Shown: positions 18,040 to 26,481 of the stretch, piece after piece
How positions within the stretch are numbered: the stretch's first letter is position 1
How the letters are laid out: each line of letters begins with the position of its first letter
Assembly: GCF_042646065.1 (NCBI RefSeq)
Contig: NZ_JBHRTA010000009.1
Location: forward strand, 402,237-466,236
Source: Parapedobacter deserti
GTDB lineage: Bacteria; Bacteroidota; Bacteroidia; Sphingobacteriales; Sphingobacteriaceae
Direction of reading: 5' to 3'
Length of the DNA: 64,000 nucleotides
Program-made: the position numbers and the translations under genes
The notes under the pieces: generated by a model
Seen by the model: the letters and a program-made list of their open reading frames with translations, nothing else
Told to the model about the DNA's origin: nothing
Databases searched by the model: none

Positions 18040-18112
18040 TGGTACCAGCTGGAATCGAACCAGCGACACAAGGATTTTCAGTCCTTTGCTCTACCAACTG
18101 AGCTATGGTACC
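18040..18112 (-). tRNA. tRNA-Phe (anticodon GAA)
   Basis: 73-nt cloverleaf on the minus strand. The acceptor is GGTACCA/TGGTACC and the discriminator A. The anticodon loop TGAAAAT gives GAA. The T arm contains GGTTCGATTCC. CCA is not encoded. Confidence 0.95.
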
Positions 18113-18147
18113 CTTCCGCAGTCAACGATATCGTTGTTTTGGGACTG

Positions 18148-18155
18148 CAAATGTA
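18148..18155 (-). promoter_or_regulatory. -7 element of the tRNA-Phe promoter
   Basis: TACATTTG on the minus strand fits TAnnTTTG and lies 35 bp before the tRNA. At the -33 position there is only TTTTCGG, a weak match. Confidence 0.45.
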
Positions 18156-18274
18156 GCGCCTTTTTTTATTTCCGAAAACTTTTTTCAAAAAATTTTTCCT
18201 TTAGCAGACCAAAACGCTGATTGCGTTGAGGATAAAATGACATGGCAGGAACATGGCCATAATAAAAATAGCCG

Positions 18275-18282
18275 TATCTTTG
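18275..18282 (+). promoter_or_regulatory. -7 element of the mnmA promoter
   Basis: TATCTTTG, exact TAnnTTTG, 16 bp before the mnmA ATG. No clear -33 element. Confidence 0.45.
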
Positions 18283-18298
18283 CATTTTATTAACAGCA

Positions 18299-19390
18299 AT
18301 GAGTAAGAGAGGTAGAGTTTTGGTGGCTATGAGCGGTGGCGTGGACAGCTCGGTCGCCGCTGTGATGCTGCATGAGCAGGGATATGAGGTGATTGGACTG
18401 ACGATGAAGACATGGGACTATGCTTCGTCCGGAGGCGGGTCGTCGAAGGAAACCGGTTGTTGTAGCTTGGACAGCATCAATGACGCACGCGCATTAGCCG
18501 TATCCTACGGATTTCCGCACTATATTTTGGATATTCGGGGAGAATTTGGTGACTTCGTTATTGACAATTTTGTTGATGAATACCTAGCTGGCCGTACACC
18601 TAACCCGTGTGTACTTTGTAATACGCATATCAAATGGGAAGCGCTGCTTAAACGGGCGGATAAGCTCGACTGTGAATTCATCGCAACGGGGCATTATGCC
18701 AACATCCGGCAGCAGGACAACAGCCGTTATGTGATTTCGAAAGGCCGAGACACCCACAAAGACCAGTCATATGTACTGTGGGGTGTATCGCAGGAAAACC
18801 TCGCGCGTACCCAATTCCCGCTGGGCCGCTATACGAAGGCCGAAATTCGACAAATGGCGGCCGAAATGGGGCAGTTAGAGCTGGCTAATAAGTCGGAAAG
18901 CTACGAGATTTGTTTTGTGCCAGATAACGACTACCGTGCATTCCTCCGAAACCGTGTACATAACATTGATGAACGGATAGGACCTGGAAACTTTGTACTT
19001 GCTGATGGTACTGTGGTTGGCCAGCATCAAGGTTATCCTTACTATACGGTAGGCCAGCGCAAGGGCCTCGGCATTGCATTGGGACGACCAGTCTTCGTTA
19101 CTCAACTATTGCCGGAAAGCAATACTGTGGTGTTGGGTGATGAGCATGAACTGCAGCGGCAGGAGGCTTTCGTGAAAAATGTGAATCTTGTGAAATACGC
19201 ATCTATTGAGCAGCCGATGGAGGCCGTTACGAAAATTCGTTATAAGGACGCTGGTATGACCAGCACCATTGCCCAGGTGGGTGAAAAGATTAAAGTTGAC
19301 TTCCACCATGTTGTAAAGGGAATAGCTCCGGGGCAATCCGCTGTATTTTACGAAGGGGACGATTTGCTTGGCGGCGGTTTTTTGATGTGA
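18299..19390 (+). CDS. mnmA: tRNA-specific 2-thiouridylase MnmA
   Basis: 363 residues; adds sulfur at C2 of the wobble U34 in Lys, Glu and Gln tRNAs with ATP activation. PP-loop SGGVDSSVAA at residues 12-21, a catalytic Cys in NPCVLCNTHIKW and a second Cys in SYEICFVPDNDY, plus GHYA and the FHGQRKGL-type segment (TVGQRKGLGIALGRPVFV). The C-terminal beta-barrel ends DDLLGGGFL. Length normal. Single transcription unit ended by the 19451-19480 hairpin, convergent with gapA. Confidence 0.96.
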   Translation: MSKRGRVLVAMSGGVDSSVAAVMLHEQGYEVIGLTMKTWDYASSGGGSSKETGCCSLDSINDARALAVSYGFPHYILDIRGEFGDFVIDNFVDEYLAGRTPNPCVLCNTHIKWEALLKRADKLDCEFIATGHYANIRQQDNSRYVISKGRDTHKDQSYVLWGVSQENLARTQFPLGRYTKAEIRQMAAEMGQLELANKSESYEICFVPDNDYRAFLRNRVHNIDERIGPGNFVLADGTVVGQHQGYPYYTVGQRKGLGIALGRPVFVTQLLPESNTVVLGDEHELQRQEAFVKNVNLVKYASIEQPMEAVTKIRYKDAGMTSTIAQVGEKIKVDFHHVVKGIAPGQSAVFYEGDDLLGGGFLM

Positions 19391-19450
19391 GGCGATTAAC
19401 TAAGCAACCGTGGAAGTGGTTAATAAAGTGAGTTGTTCAACAAACAATAA

Positions 19451-19480
19451 GCAAAAGGCTTCATATGAGAAGCCTTTTGC
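19451..19480. terminator. Bidirectional hairpin between mnmA and gapA
   Basis: Perfect 12-bp inverted repeat GCAAAAGGCTTC / GAAGCCTTTTGC with a 6-nt loop, between two convergent genes. The stem itself supplies A and T runs on both strands, so it probably serves both genes. Confidence 0.7.
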
Positions 19481-19505
19481 TTGGTGATCTGCCGATCGGG
19501 CGGTT

Positions 19506-20501
19506 TTAAATTTTCCCTATCAATTCAACCAGGTCAACCAGTTTGTTGGAATACCCCCACTCGTTGTCGTACCAGGAAACGACCTTCACGAAGTTGTCAT
19601 TAAGTGAAATCCCCGCTTTCGCGTCGAAAATCGAGGTGCGCGTATCGCCCAGAAAATCTTGGGATACCACGTCATCTTCGGTATAGCCGAGAATGCCTTT
19701 CAATTCACCTTCGGAGGCTTCCTTGAAAGCTTGTTTGATTTCCTCATAGCTGGCAGGCTTTTCAAGGCGGACCGTCAAGTCTACCACAGAAACGTCTGCA
19801 ACCGGTACACGGAACGACATACCGGTCAATTTTCCTTTTAATTCGGGCAATACCAATCCGACAGCTTTGGCGGCACCGGTTGAGGAGGGGATGATGTTTT
19901 GATAAGCACCCCGGCCTCCACGCCAATCTTTAACCGATGGGCCGTCTACGGTTTTCTGTGTGGCAGTAACCGCATGGATTGTGCTCATTAGCCCTTCAAC
20001 GATGCCAAACTTGTCATTCAGCACTTTAGCCAATGGCGCCAGGCAATTGGTTGTGCAGGAGGCGTTCGACACAATGGTTTGATCTGCTTTCAGTTCTTTG
20101 TGGTTTACTCCCATCACAAAAGTTGGCGTGTCATCCTTTGCAGGTGCAGACAACACGACCTTCTTCGCTCCGGCATCGATATGTTTTTGTCCAGCTTCCT
20201 TGGTTAAAAAAAATCCGGTACATTCGAGAATCACCTCAGCGCCGATGTCGCCCCATTTTAAGTTCGCCGGATCTTTTTCTGCCGTAACCCGGATGGTTTT
20301 GCCATTGACGACCAGATTGCCGTCTTTTACATCCACAGTGCCGTCAAATTTGCCATGGGTCGAATCATATTTCAGCATGTAAGCCATGTAATCGGGGTCT
20401 ACCAAATCGTTTATCCCAACAATCTCAATACCCGGGCGGTTTACCGCTGCCCTAAATGCCAAACGACCAATGCGGCCGAATCCATTGATTCCAATTTTCA
20501 T
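19506..20501 (-). CDS. gapA: Glyceraldehyde-3-phosphate dehydrogenase, type I
   Basis: 331 residues; NAD-dependent oxidation of glyceraldehyde 3-phosphate to 1,3-bisphosphoglycerate. NAD-binding GINGFGRIGRLAFR at the N-terminus, the active-site loop SNASCTTNCLAP with the catalytic Cys near residue 149, and the C-terminal SWYDNEWGYSNKLVDL. Third gene of the leftward pfkA / kinase-like / gapA group, only 5 bp after the kinase-like gene's stop region, so glycolytic co-expression is likely. Confidence 0.97.
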   Translation of the reverse strand: MKIGINGFGRIGRLAFRAAVNRPGIEIVGINDLVDPDYMAYMLKYDSTHGKFDGTVDVKDGNLVVNGKTIRVTAEKDPANLKWGDIGAEVILECTGFFLTKEAGQKHIDAGAKKVVLSAPAKDDTPTFVMGVNHKELKADQTIVSNASCTTNCLAPLAKVLNDKFGIVEGLMSTIHAVTATQKTVDGPSVKDWRGGRGAYQNIIPSSTGAAKAVGLVLPELKGKLTGMSFRVPVADVSVVDLTVRLEKPASYEEIKQAFKEASEGELKGILGYTEDDVVSQDFLGDTRTSIFDAKAGISLNDNFVKVVSWYDNEWGYSNKLVDLVELIGKI

Positions 20502-20506
20502 GTTTA

Positions 20507-21355
20507 TTAGTTTTTATTTATATAGTACTTCAATAAATTATGTATTGGCTCTTTGATCACTGTACTGATTGTTATACCGTATCGGCTTGCTACCTCTCGC
20601 AGCCATTCCTCATAACCCGCGGCCACGCTTCCTGTAAAATTAACGGTCATACCAGGGTATTGTTTCGTGAGCGGCAGTATGTAGGTTTCGATATAAAGTT
20701 TAAAGCCATGAAGGATTATTTTTTTGACAAAACGGTGTTTGTGGTTTTCCATCACGAAATCTGCAAACGACGTCAAGAATAGTGTCGGGTTTGCCTGATT
20801 GTATACCTTATCCAAAATCATCTTCCGGTCCATCGGATACCTATCGGAAAATTTTTCGCGTAGGTCGTCGGGCATGATTTCAGTAAGAAAGCTCTTTAAC
20901 AGCATTCGGCCAATCCAATTGGCGGAACCTTCATCGGCCAGGATGTATCCCAAGCCGAAGTTATTGTCTACAGTCTTTTTTCCATTGAAGTAAGCAGCAT
21001 TAGAGCCGCTACCCAATATACCAATCAGTCCCTTTCCATCTCCGAACGTGGAAAGAGCAGAGGCTTTGACGTCGTGGTCTACCGTGACCTTCGCGTTGAC
21101 GAAAAATTGCCGGAAAACTAAGGCTATTTTCTCCTTTCGTTCGGCGGAAGATGAGCCGGCACCAAAAAAATATATCCTTTTGATTTGTTCGGCATAGTTA
21201 ATTAGGTTGTTGTTTTTGTTTAGCAGTTGCAGAATAAAGCGTTCGTCGTGCAGGTACGGGTTGATTCCCATCATACGGAAACCGGTGACGATTTTTCGCC
21301 GGTCTGCCAGCCGCCAGTCTGAAAATCTCGAACCGCTGAAAACAACCGCAATCAT
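20507..21355 (-). CDS. N-acetylglucosamine-kinase-like (BadF/BadG family) protein with altered phosphate-1 loop
   Basis: 282 residues of the ASKHA/BadF-type kinase fold. Family members begin with a DSGSTKTDW-like loop that binds ATP phosphates; here the same position reads FSGSRFSDW, so the leading Asp and the Thr are lost. The phosphate-2 region (GILGSGSNAAYFNG), the catalytic-type Asp (VDHDVKASAL), the FGLGYILADEGSANWIG segment and the adenosine motif (FTGSVAAGYEEWL) remain. Overlaps pfkA by 4 bp (ATGA) and precedes gapA by 5 bp. It may be an inactive or regulatory relative of GlcNAc kinase rather than a working one. Family sure, activity doubtful. Confidence 0.8.
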   Translation of the reverse strand: MIAVVFSGSRFSDWRLADRRKIVTGFRMMGINPYLHDERFILQLLNKNNNLINYAEQIKRIYFFGAGSSSAERKEKIALVFRQFFVNAKVTVDHDVKASALSTFGDGKGLIGILGSGSNAAYFNGKKTVDNNFGLGYILADEGSANWIGRMLLKSFLTEIMPDDLREKFSDRYPMDRKMILDKVYNQANPTLFLTSFADFVMENHKHRFVKKIILHGFKLYIETYILPLTKQYPGMTVNFTGSVAAGYEEWLREVASRYGITISTVIKEPIHNLLKYYINKN

Positions 21356-22335
21356 ATCGATAAAACTTCCATCATTTCAAGCATGTCCTCACTCAATTTG
21401 AACACCTTTTTGTTCAACACCTCCTCAAGGGAGGTGGTCTTAATCTCATTTCCCCGCAGCCCCACCATTACCCTTGTTTCACCGGCCAGCAGGTACCTGA
21501 CAGCAGCAAAACCAAGCCTACTGGCCAGTACACGATCGAAGCTACTGGGGGATCCCCCTCGTTGAAGATGGCCGAGTATGGTGACTTTGGTGTCGTAAAA
21601 GTCGAACCTTGCTTTGACCTCCTTAGCCACATTGTAAGCGCCTCCATTTTCTTCCCCCTCTGCTACAATAACGATTGTAGAGGATTTTTTGCTGTTAGCC
21701 GCATCCTCCAATTGGTTGCACAGCTCTTTAATGCCTGTCGATTTTTCCGGCAGCAATATCGCCTCTGCGCCACCAGCAATTCCTGCGTTCAAGGCGATGC
21801 AGCCAGAGTCGCGGCCCATTACCTCTACAAAAAATAGGCGGTCATGTGAAGCGGCCGTGTCCCGTATTTTGTCTATGGCTTCGATGACAGTATTGGTCGC
21901 AGTGTCGTAGCCCAGCGTGAAATCAGATCCATACAAGTCGTTATCTATCGTGCCGGGGATGCATATCACGGGGATGTCGTGCTCGCGGGAAAAGATTTCA
22001 GCACCGGTAAAAGTACCGTCCCCACCAATAGCGATGAGCCCATCAATGCCGGCTGCTTTGATATTGTCATATGCCTGTTTCCTTCCCTCTGGCGTACGAA
22101 ACGCTTGGCATCGAGCTGTTTTGAGAATGGTGCCGCCCAACTGGATGATGTTGCTCACGGAGCGGCTATTCATCTCCTGAAAATTAGCGTCGATCATCCC
22201 TTGATAGCCATGATATATGCCTACCACAGATTTGCCGGCATGTAGAGCGGTCCGTACCGCTGCTCGTATGCATGCGTTCATGCCGGGGGCATCGCCGCCT
22301 GAGGTAAATATTCCGACTTTTGTTATGCGTTGCAC
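21352..22335 (-). CDS. pfkA: ATP-dependent 6-phosphofructokinase
   Basis: 327 residues; phosphorylates fructose 6-phosphate. GGDAPGMNACIRAAVR (ATP site), IGGDGTFTGA, PGTIDNDLYGSDFTLGYDTA with the catalytic Asp, EVMGRDSGCIAL and the allosteric-site LGHLQRGGSPSSFDR. The GGDGT glycine after GDG is the hallmark of ATP-dependent rather than PPi-dependent enzymes. First gene of the operon with the kinase-like protein and gapA, divergent from the Nudix regulator across 102 bp that hold two inverted repeats. Confidence 0.96.
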   Translation of the reverse strand: MQRITKVGIFTSGGDAPGMNACIRAAVRTALHAGKSVVGIYHGYQGMIDANFQEMNSRSVSNIIQLGGTILKTARCQAFRTPEGRKQAYDNIKAAGIDGLIAIGGDGTFTGAEIFSREHDIPVICIPGTIDNDLYGSDFTLGYDTATNTVIEAIDKIRDTAASHDRLFFVEVMGRDSGCIALNAGIAGGAEAILLPEKSTGIKELCNQLEDAANSKKSSTIVIVAEGEENGGAYNVAKEVKARFDFYDTKVTILGHLQRGGSPSSFDRVLASRLGFAAVRYLLAGETRVMVGLRGNEIKTTSLEEVLNKKVFKLSEDMLEMMEVLSI

Positions 22336-22373
22336 TTTTCTAATAGTTATCTTTGTAAATTAGCAGCACGAAT

Positions 22374-22430
22374 ATAGTGTGTATTTGTTACACTATCGAA
22401 ATTTTCAAGAATATTTTTTTATACTTGAAA
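22374..22430. promoter_or_regulatory. Two inverted repeats between pfkA and the Nudix regulator
   Basis: ATAGTGT (22374-22380) N9 ACACTAT (22390-22396), and TTTCAAG (22403-22409) N14 CTTGAAA (22424-22430), the second ending 7 bp before the regulator's GTG. A TATCTTTG at 22348-22355 could be the regulator's -7 element. Placement between a divergent operon and a winged-helix regulator makes these candidate operators; binding is inferred. Confidence 0.45.
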
Positions 22431-22437
22431 GGTTTAA

Positions 22438-23187
22438 GTGAGCAAATTTAGTAAAAATTGGTCAATTAATAAACAAATAATCAAAGCTTTGCAAGCAAAT
22501 TTACCACATTTACAGTCCACATTTACTGCAGATTGCGTTATTTTTGGGTTCCATGAAGGGGAATTAAAAGTCCTGTTGATCGAACGCAATGAATATCCGT
22601 TCAAAGGGTGGTGGGCGCTCCCCGGATTTTTTGTAGAGCATAACGAAACCATAGATGATGCCGTGAAGCGTATTTTGTATGAGCATACCGGCCTTCGGGG
22701 CATTTACATGGAGCAGCTATATACGTTTGGCGATTTGAGAAGGCATCCCCAAGGGCGCATCATCACGGTAGCATATTATGCTTTGGTTCGTTTGGATGAT
22801 CTTAAAAGCCAACCTGAGCCGGTGACAGACTACGCAAAGCAGGCCGTATGGCATCCGCTGAATGATCTTCCTGAGCTGGCTTTCGACCATCAGCATATTA
22901 TCGAAAAAAGCATTCTGAAGGTAAGACGTAAAATAAGTTATAGCCCCATCGCTTTTGAACTGCTGCCTGAAAAATTTACGCTTACCCAATTGCAACAGCT
23001 CTATGAGGCCATATGGGGCCGCAAGTTAGACAAGCGGAACTTCCGGAAAAAGATGTTAAATTATAACATTTTAAAAGAACTTCCGGAATTTCAGCGCGGC
23101 GTGTCCTACCGCGCAGCGCGCTTATATAAACTCGACAAGCGAAAATATGCTAGGGTCTTCCAAAACGAACTGACTTTTTCCAGATAA
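22438..23187 (+). CDS. Nudix-fold transcriptional regulator with winged-helix domain (NrtR/AraR-like)
   Basis: 249 residues starting with GTG at 22438; the next Met lies inside the Nudix domain, so this start is needed. Residues ~28-155 are a Nudix domain (ADCVIFGFHEGELKVLLIERN, WWALPGFFVEHNETIDDAV). The Nudix box is degenerate: the glycine pair is GF and the REUXEE core reads RILYEH, so hydrolase activity is unlikely. Residues ~165-240 form the NrtR-type winged helix (FTLTQLQQLYEAIWGRKLDKRNFRKKML). Relatives in Bacteroides (AraR type) and NrtR use the dead Nudix domain as a ligand sensor. Divergent from pfkA, so regulation of the glycolysis operon is a reasonable guess. Confidence 0.85.
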   Translation: MSKFSKNWSINKQIIKALQANLPHLQSTFTADCVIFGFHEGELKVLLIERNEYPFKGWWALPGFFVEHNETIDDAVKRILYEHTGLRGIYMEQLYTFGDLRRHPQGRIITVAYYALVRLDDLKSQPEPVTDYAKQAVWHPLNDLPELAFDHQHIIEKSILKVRRKISYSPIAFELLPEKFTLTQLQQLYEAIWGRKLDKRNFRKKMLNYNILKELPEFQRGVSYRAARLYKLDKRKYARVFQNELTFSR

Positions 23188-23348
23188 CCGATATTATTCT
23201 ATTCAGATCAATAATTCTTGCGATATCCACTGCCATAGGGCTGTCACCATACGCTTGTTCCTTTGCACAGCGGATTGTAAACGCCGTGTCATAAGAAGGG
23301 GGCATGCTTAGAAAAGCCAAATTTTACTTTGGTATATAATATTGATGT

Positions 23349-23388
23349 TTTACTTTTGACCGATTTTTAAAAATAGTCAAACAGTAAA
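23349..23388. promoter_or_regulatory. Candidate TetR operator of the efflux operon
   Basis: Left arm TTTACTTTTGAC (23349-23360) and right arm GTCAAACAGTAAA (23376-23388). The reverse complement of the right arm is TTTACTGTTTGAC, identical to the left but for one inserted base. The repeat ends 14 bp before the tetR start, where a self-repressing TetR protein would act. Confidence 0.55.
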
Positions 23389-23402
23389 ATGGTACAAATC
23401 GG

Positions 23403-24020
23403 ATGACAGACGATAAGCAGGATCAGATTTTAAACGCAGCATTACGGCGGTTTTCTCATTTTGGTATTGCCAAAACCTCCATGAGCGAGATCGCCGAAGA
23501 TTTGAAGTTGTCAAAAGCCAATCTGTATTATTACTTCCCAGACAAGTTCTCGTTAATAGAAGCGATCGCTTATCGAATTATCGAAGAAACCGAAATTGTG
23601 GTTAAACAGGCGTTTGAAACAATCCCCGATACATTGGGCTTACTCATCCGGATGCTGGACATCAAGAAAGAGTATCTCGAAAAGTATTACATGCTTGTTC
23701 TCGACCTTCATGAAATGAATATGAATGACGAGCGATGGCTGAAATTGTTCAAACAGCTGTTTCAACGTGAACTGGATACGACGGCGAGGATATTTGAGAA
23801 TGGAATAAAACGTAACGAACTTGTAACATTTGATGTTTCTGCTACGTCTGAACTATACGTTTCCGTGATGCGGGGCTTGACTATGTTTTGTAACCACACC
23901 ACGCCGCACGCGATCATTAACAAGGATGAATTGTACCGTATTATCGAGAAGCAAAAACGCGCTGCCACCGTCTTTATCAATGGCATCAGAAATAACGATA
24001 GAAGCAATTTAAATGAATAA
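23403..24020 (+). CDS. TetR/AcrR-family transcriptional regulator
   Basis: 205 residues. N-terminal helix-turn-helix: DQILNAALRRFSHFGIAKTSMSEIAEDLKLSKANLYYYFPDKFSLIEAI, the classical TetR signature at residues ~6-55. The C-terminal ligand domain is not similar to a named subfamily that I recognise. First gene of a tetR / tolC-like / adaptor / RND operon. The stop overlaps the tolC-like start by 8 bp. A long inverted repeat upstream suggests autorepression of the whole operon, released by an efflux substrate. Confidence 0.92.
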   Translation: MTDDKQDQILNAALRRFSHFGIAKTSMSEIAEDLKLSKANLYYYFPDKFSLIEAIAYRIIEETEIVVKQAFETIPDTLGLLIRMLDIKKEYLEKYYMLVLDLHEMNMNDERWLKLFKQLFQRELDTTARIFENGIKRNELVTFDVSATSELYVSVMRGLTMFCNHTTPHAIINKDELYRIIEKQKRAATVFINGIRNNDRSNLNE

Positions 24021-25377
24021 TTCAACGATGAATATACGATTAATTTTAGTAGCCGTATTTATTGGTCTATGGGCAAATCTCTCGGCCCAAGAGGTGTTGA
24101 CCTTGAAGGATGCGCTGAATTACGCCTTGAATAACAGCGAAGCAGTGCGTAAAGCTCGTCTCGAAATCGAAAATGGCAAACACGTTGTAGCTGAAACTAG
24201 GGCTTCTGCATTACCTCAGATTGAAGCGGTCAGTACGCTGACTAACAATTTGCTGGTTCAGCAGTTCGTCTTGCCTGCCGAATTCATGGGAGGAACTCCC
24301 GGGGAATTTATTGCCATAGCGGCAGGTCAAACTTGGAATGCCATGTCACAGGTGCAATTGAATCAGCAAATATTTAATCAACAGGTTTTTACTGGCTTAA
24401 AAGCGGCAAGAAGTTCGGCAGAATACTTTCGCATCGCCGCTCAACTGGCCGAGGAAAACCTGATCCAACAGGTGGCCACTAACTATTATCAGGTGATCAT
24501 CACACGGCAACAACTGCAGGTGATCGATGCAAATATTGAACGGGTATCCCAATTAGAGACGACTACAAGCTCCCAATACGAGCTAGGTTTGGCCAAAAAG
24601 ATTGATCTTGATCGGATAAAGGTAAATAAAAGCAATTTGCTTGCCCAACGAGAACAATTGGTATATGCAATAACGCAACAGCAGAACTTGCTCAAATACT
24701 ATATGGGCATGCCGATTGCACAGGAAATTGTCATTCCGGGCACTGAAGCGGAACGCTTGGAGCGCGAAGCTGTGGCTAGTTTGGAAGATGGAGACTTCCG
24801 CGTAGAGCGGTTGCTCGATTTCCAAGTGTTGAAAAAACAGGAAGAACTCCTTGGTTTGCAGCGCAAAGCGTATCTGGCTGAATATTATCCTACCTTATCG
24901 CTGAGCGGCAACTACATGTATAATACACAGAGTGACAGGTTCAATCTTTATACGCCCCGGGCGCTGTCATTTGACATGTCGGCGGTGACGCTAAACCTCC
25001 GCATCCCGATTTTCGACGGGCACGCAAGACGGTCCAGGGTTAGGCAGGCTGATGTTGAATTGCAAAAAATTCACGAAGACCTGAGGAGCACGTCAAACGC
25101 ATTGACTATGGCTTACGAAAATGCCAAGATACAGATTAAGAATAGCCTGAACACGATCGAAACGCAACGCACAAATAAGGAATTCGCCGAAGAAGTGTTC
25201 AACAGTACCCAAAACAACTATCAAAACGGGTTGGCCAGTCTAACCGATTTGCTCACCGCCGAAACGGACTTGGTAGTCGCGCAGAACAGCTATAATGAGG
25301 CTTTGCTGAATTACAAAGTTGCGCAAATCGAACTGGTCAAGTCAAACGGACAAATCAAATCACTGGTAAACGAATAA
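24013..25377 (+). CDS. TolC-family outer-membrane efflux protein
   Basis: 454 residues with a signal peptide ending ...ANLSAQ. Starts at the ATG at 24013, overlapping tetR, or possibly at 24028 (MNIRLILVAVF), which gives a more usual signal. Two internal outer-membrane-efflux repeats: VLTLKDALNYALNNSEAVRKARLEIENGK at the front, and the second half with NNYQNGLASLTDLLTAETDLVVAQNSYNEALLNYKVAQIEL. Trimeric outer-membrane channel of the tripartite pump encoded with the next two genes. Confidence 0.93.
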   Translation: MNNSTMNIRLILVAVFIGLWANLSAQEVLTLKDALNYALNNSEAVRKARLEIENGKHVVAETRASALPQIEAVSTLTNNLLVQQFVLPAEFMGGTPGEFIAIAAGQTWNAMSQVQLNQQIFNQQVFTGLKAARSSAEYFRIAAQLAEENLIQQVATNYYQVIITRQQLQVIDANIERVSQLETTTSSQYELGLAKKIDLDRIKVNKSNLLAQREQLVYAITQQQNLLKYYMGMPIAQEIVIPGTEAERLEREAVASLEDGDFRVERLLDFQVLKKQEELLGLQRKAYLAEYYPTLSLSGNYMYNTQSDRFNLYTPRALSFDMSAVTLNLRIPIFDGHARRSRVRQADVELQKIHEDLRSTSNALTMAYENAKIQIKNSLNTIETQRTNKEFAEEVFNSTQNNYQNGLASLTDLLTAETDLVVAQNSYNEALLNYKVAQIELVKSNGQIKSLVNE

Positions 25378-25395
25378 TCATCATCAATTTAACAT

Positions 25396-26457
25396 ATGAA
25401 ACGAATCATCATTACCATCGTTGTTGTTGTAGGAGTACTCGCTCTTATCGGATGGGTTTTAACGAATAACAAGAAAGAAAACGAGGCGAAAACGGCCGTT
25501 GTGGCAGAGAGCGGAGGCGCCATCGTAGTGAAGGCTGCTGAGGTGCGTAAGGAGCCGATCGTACTGGACTTCTCAACAAATGGGAATTTTGCGGCAAATC
25601 AAGACCTCACCTTGCTTTCCGAAGTAAGCGGCAGAGTGACTCGCATTTTAGTTAACGAAGGTTCAAGGGTGAGCAGGGGACAGGTGCTGGCGTTGGTCGA
25701 TCCAGAAATCTTGAGTCTGGATAAGCAGGTTGCCGAAGACGCCTTGCAGAAGCTTAAGACAGATTACGAACGATATAAAAGTTCTTTCGAAACGGGTGGC
25801 GTAACCAAAGCGCAGCTGGATGATATTGAACTGCAGTTGAGGAATGCGGAAATAAGACTTGCACAAGCAAATCGCAGGGTGCAGGATGCAAGCATAAAAG
25901 CGCCGATCAATGGGATCATCAATCGCCGCGATATCGAGGTGGGCGCATACCTGTCGCCAGGAACTGAATTGTTTGAAATTGTCGATTTATCTCGGCTGAA
26001 GCTGAACGTAAGAGCCAATGAAAGTCAGGTAGTCAATCTCAAGGTGGGAGATCAGGTGACCATTACAAGCTCAGTGTTTCCAGATAAGGAATTTAACGGT
26101 ACGGTGAGCTTCATTGCCGCGAAGGCCGACAATTCGTTAAATTACCCCGTGGAAATTACGGTTGACAATAGTAGGGATACGGAGTTGAAAGCCGGTATGT
26201 ATGGCACAGCTCATTTTAGGTTTCCCCAGCAGGAGCCGGCCATATTGATTCCGCGCAGCGCATTCATAGGTGGCGTTAACAGCAATCGCATCTATGTGCT
26301 GAGTAAGGATACTACGGCCATACCCCGTGAGGTGGTTGCAGGCAGAATTTTTGGCGAGCAGGTGGAAATACTGAAAGGAATTGAGGAAGGTGAAACCGTC
26401 ATCACCAGCGGTCAGATCAACCTGTCTGAAGGTGCAAAGGTGCAACCTCAGGATTAA
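25396..26457 (+). CDS. RND efflux periplasmic adaptor (membrane fusion protein)
   Basis: 353 residues. One N-terminal membrane anchor (IIITIVVVVGVLALIGWVL) without a lipobox. Split lipoyl/biotinyl-like hairpin (LLSEVSGRVTRILVNEGSRVSRGQVLALVD ... IKAPINGIINRRDIEVGAYLSPG), an alpha-helical hairpin between the halves, a beta-barrel domain and a membrane-proximal domain. It links the RND pump to the TolC-like channel. 18 bp after the channel gene, 24 bp before the pump. Confidence 0.94.
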   Translation: MKRIIITIVVVVGVLALIGWVLTNNKKENEAKTAVVAESGGAIVVKAAEVRKEPIVLDFSTNGNFAANQDLTLLSEVSGRVTRILVNEGSRVSRGQVLALVDPEILSLDKQVAEDALQKLKTDYERYKSSFETGGVTKAQLDDIELQLRNAEIRLAQANRRVQDASIKAPINGIINRRDIEVGAYLSPGTELFEIVDLSRLKLNVRANESQVVNLKVGDQVTITSSVFPDKEFNGTVSFIAAKADNSLNYPVEITVDNSRDTELKAGMYGTAHFRFPQQEPAILIPRSAFIGGVNSNRIYVLSKDTTAIPREVVAGRIFGEQVEILKGIEEGETVITSGQINLSEGAKVQPQD

Positions 26458-26481
26458 TGTGGATTTTATATCTTATCTAAC

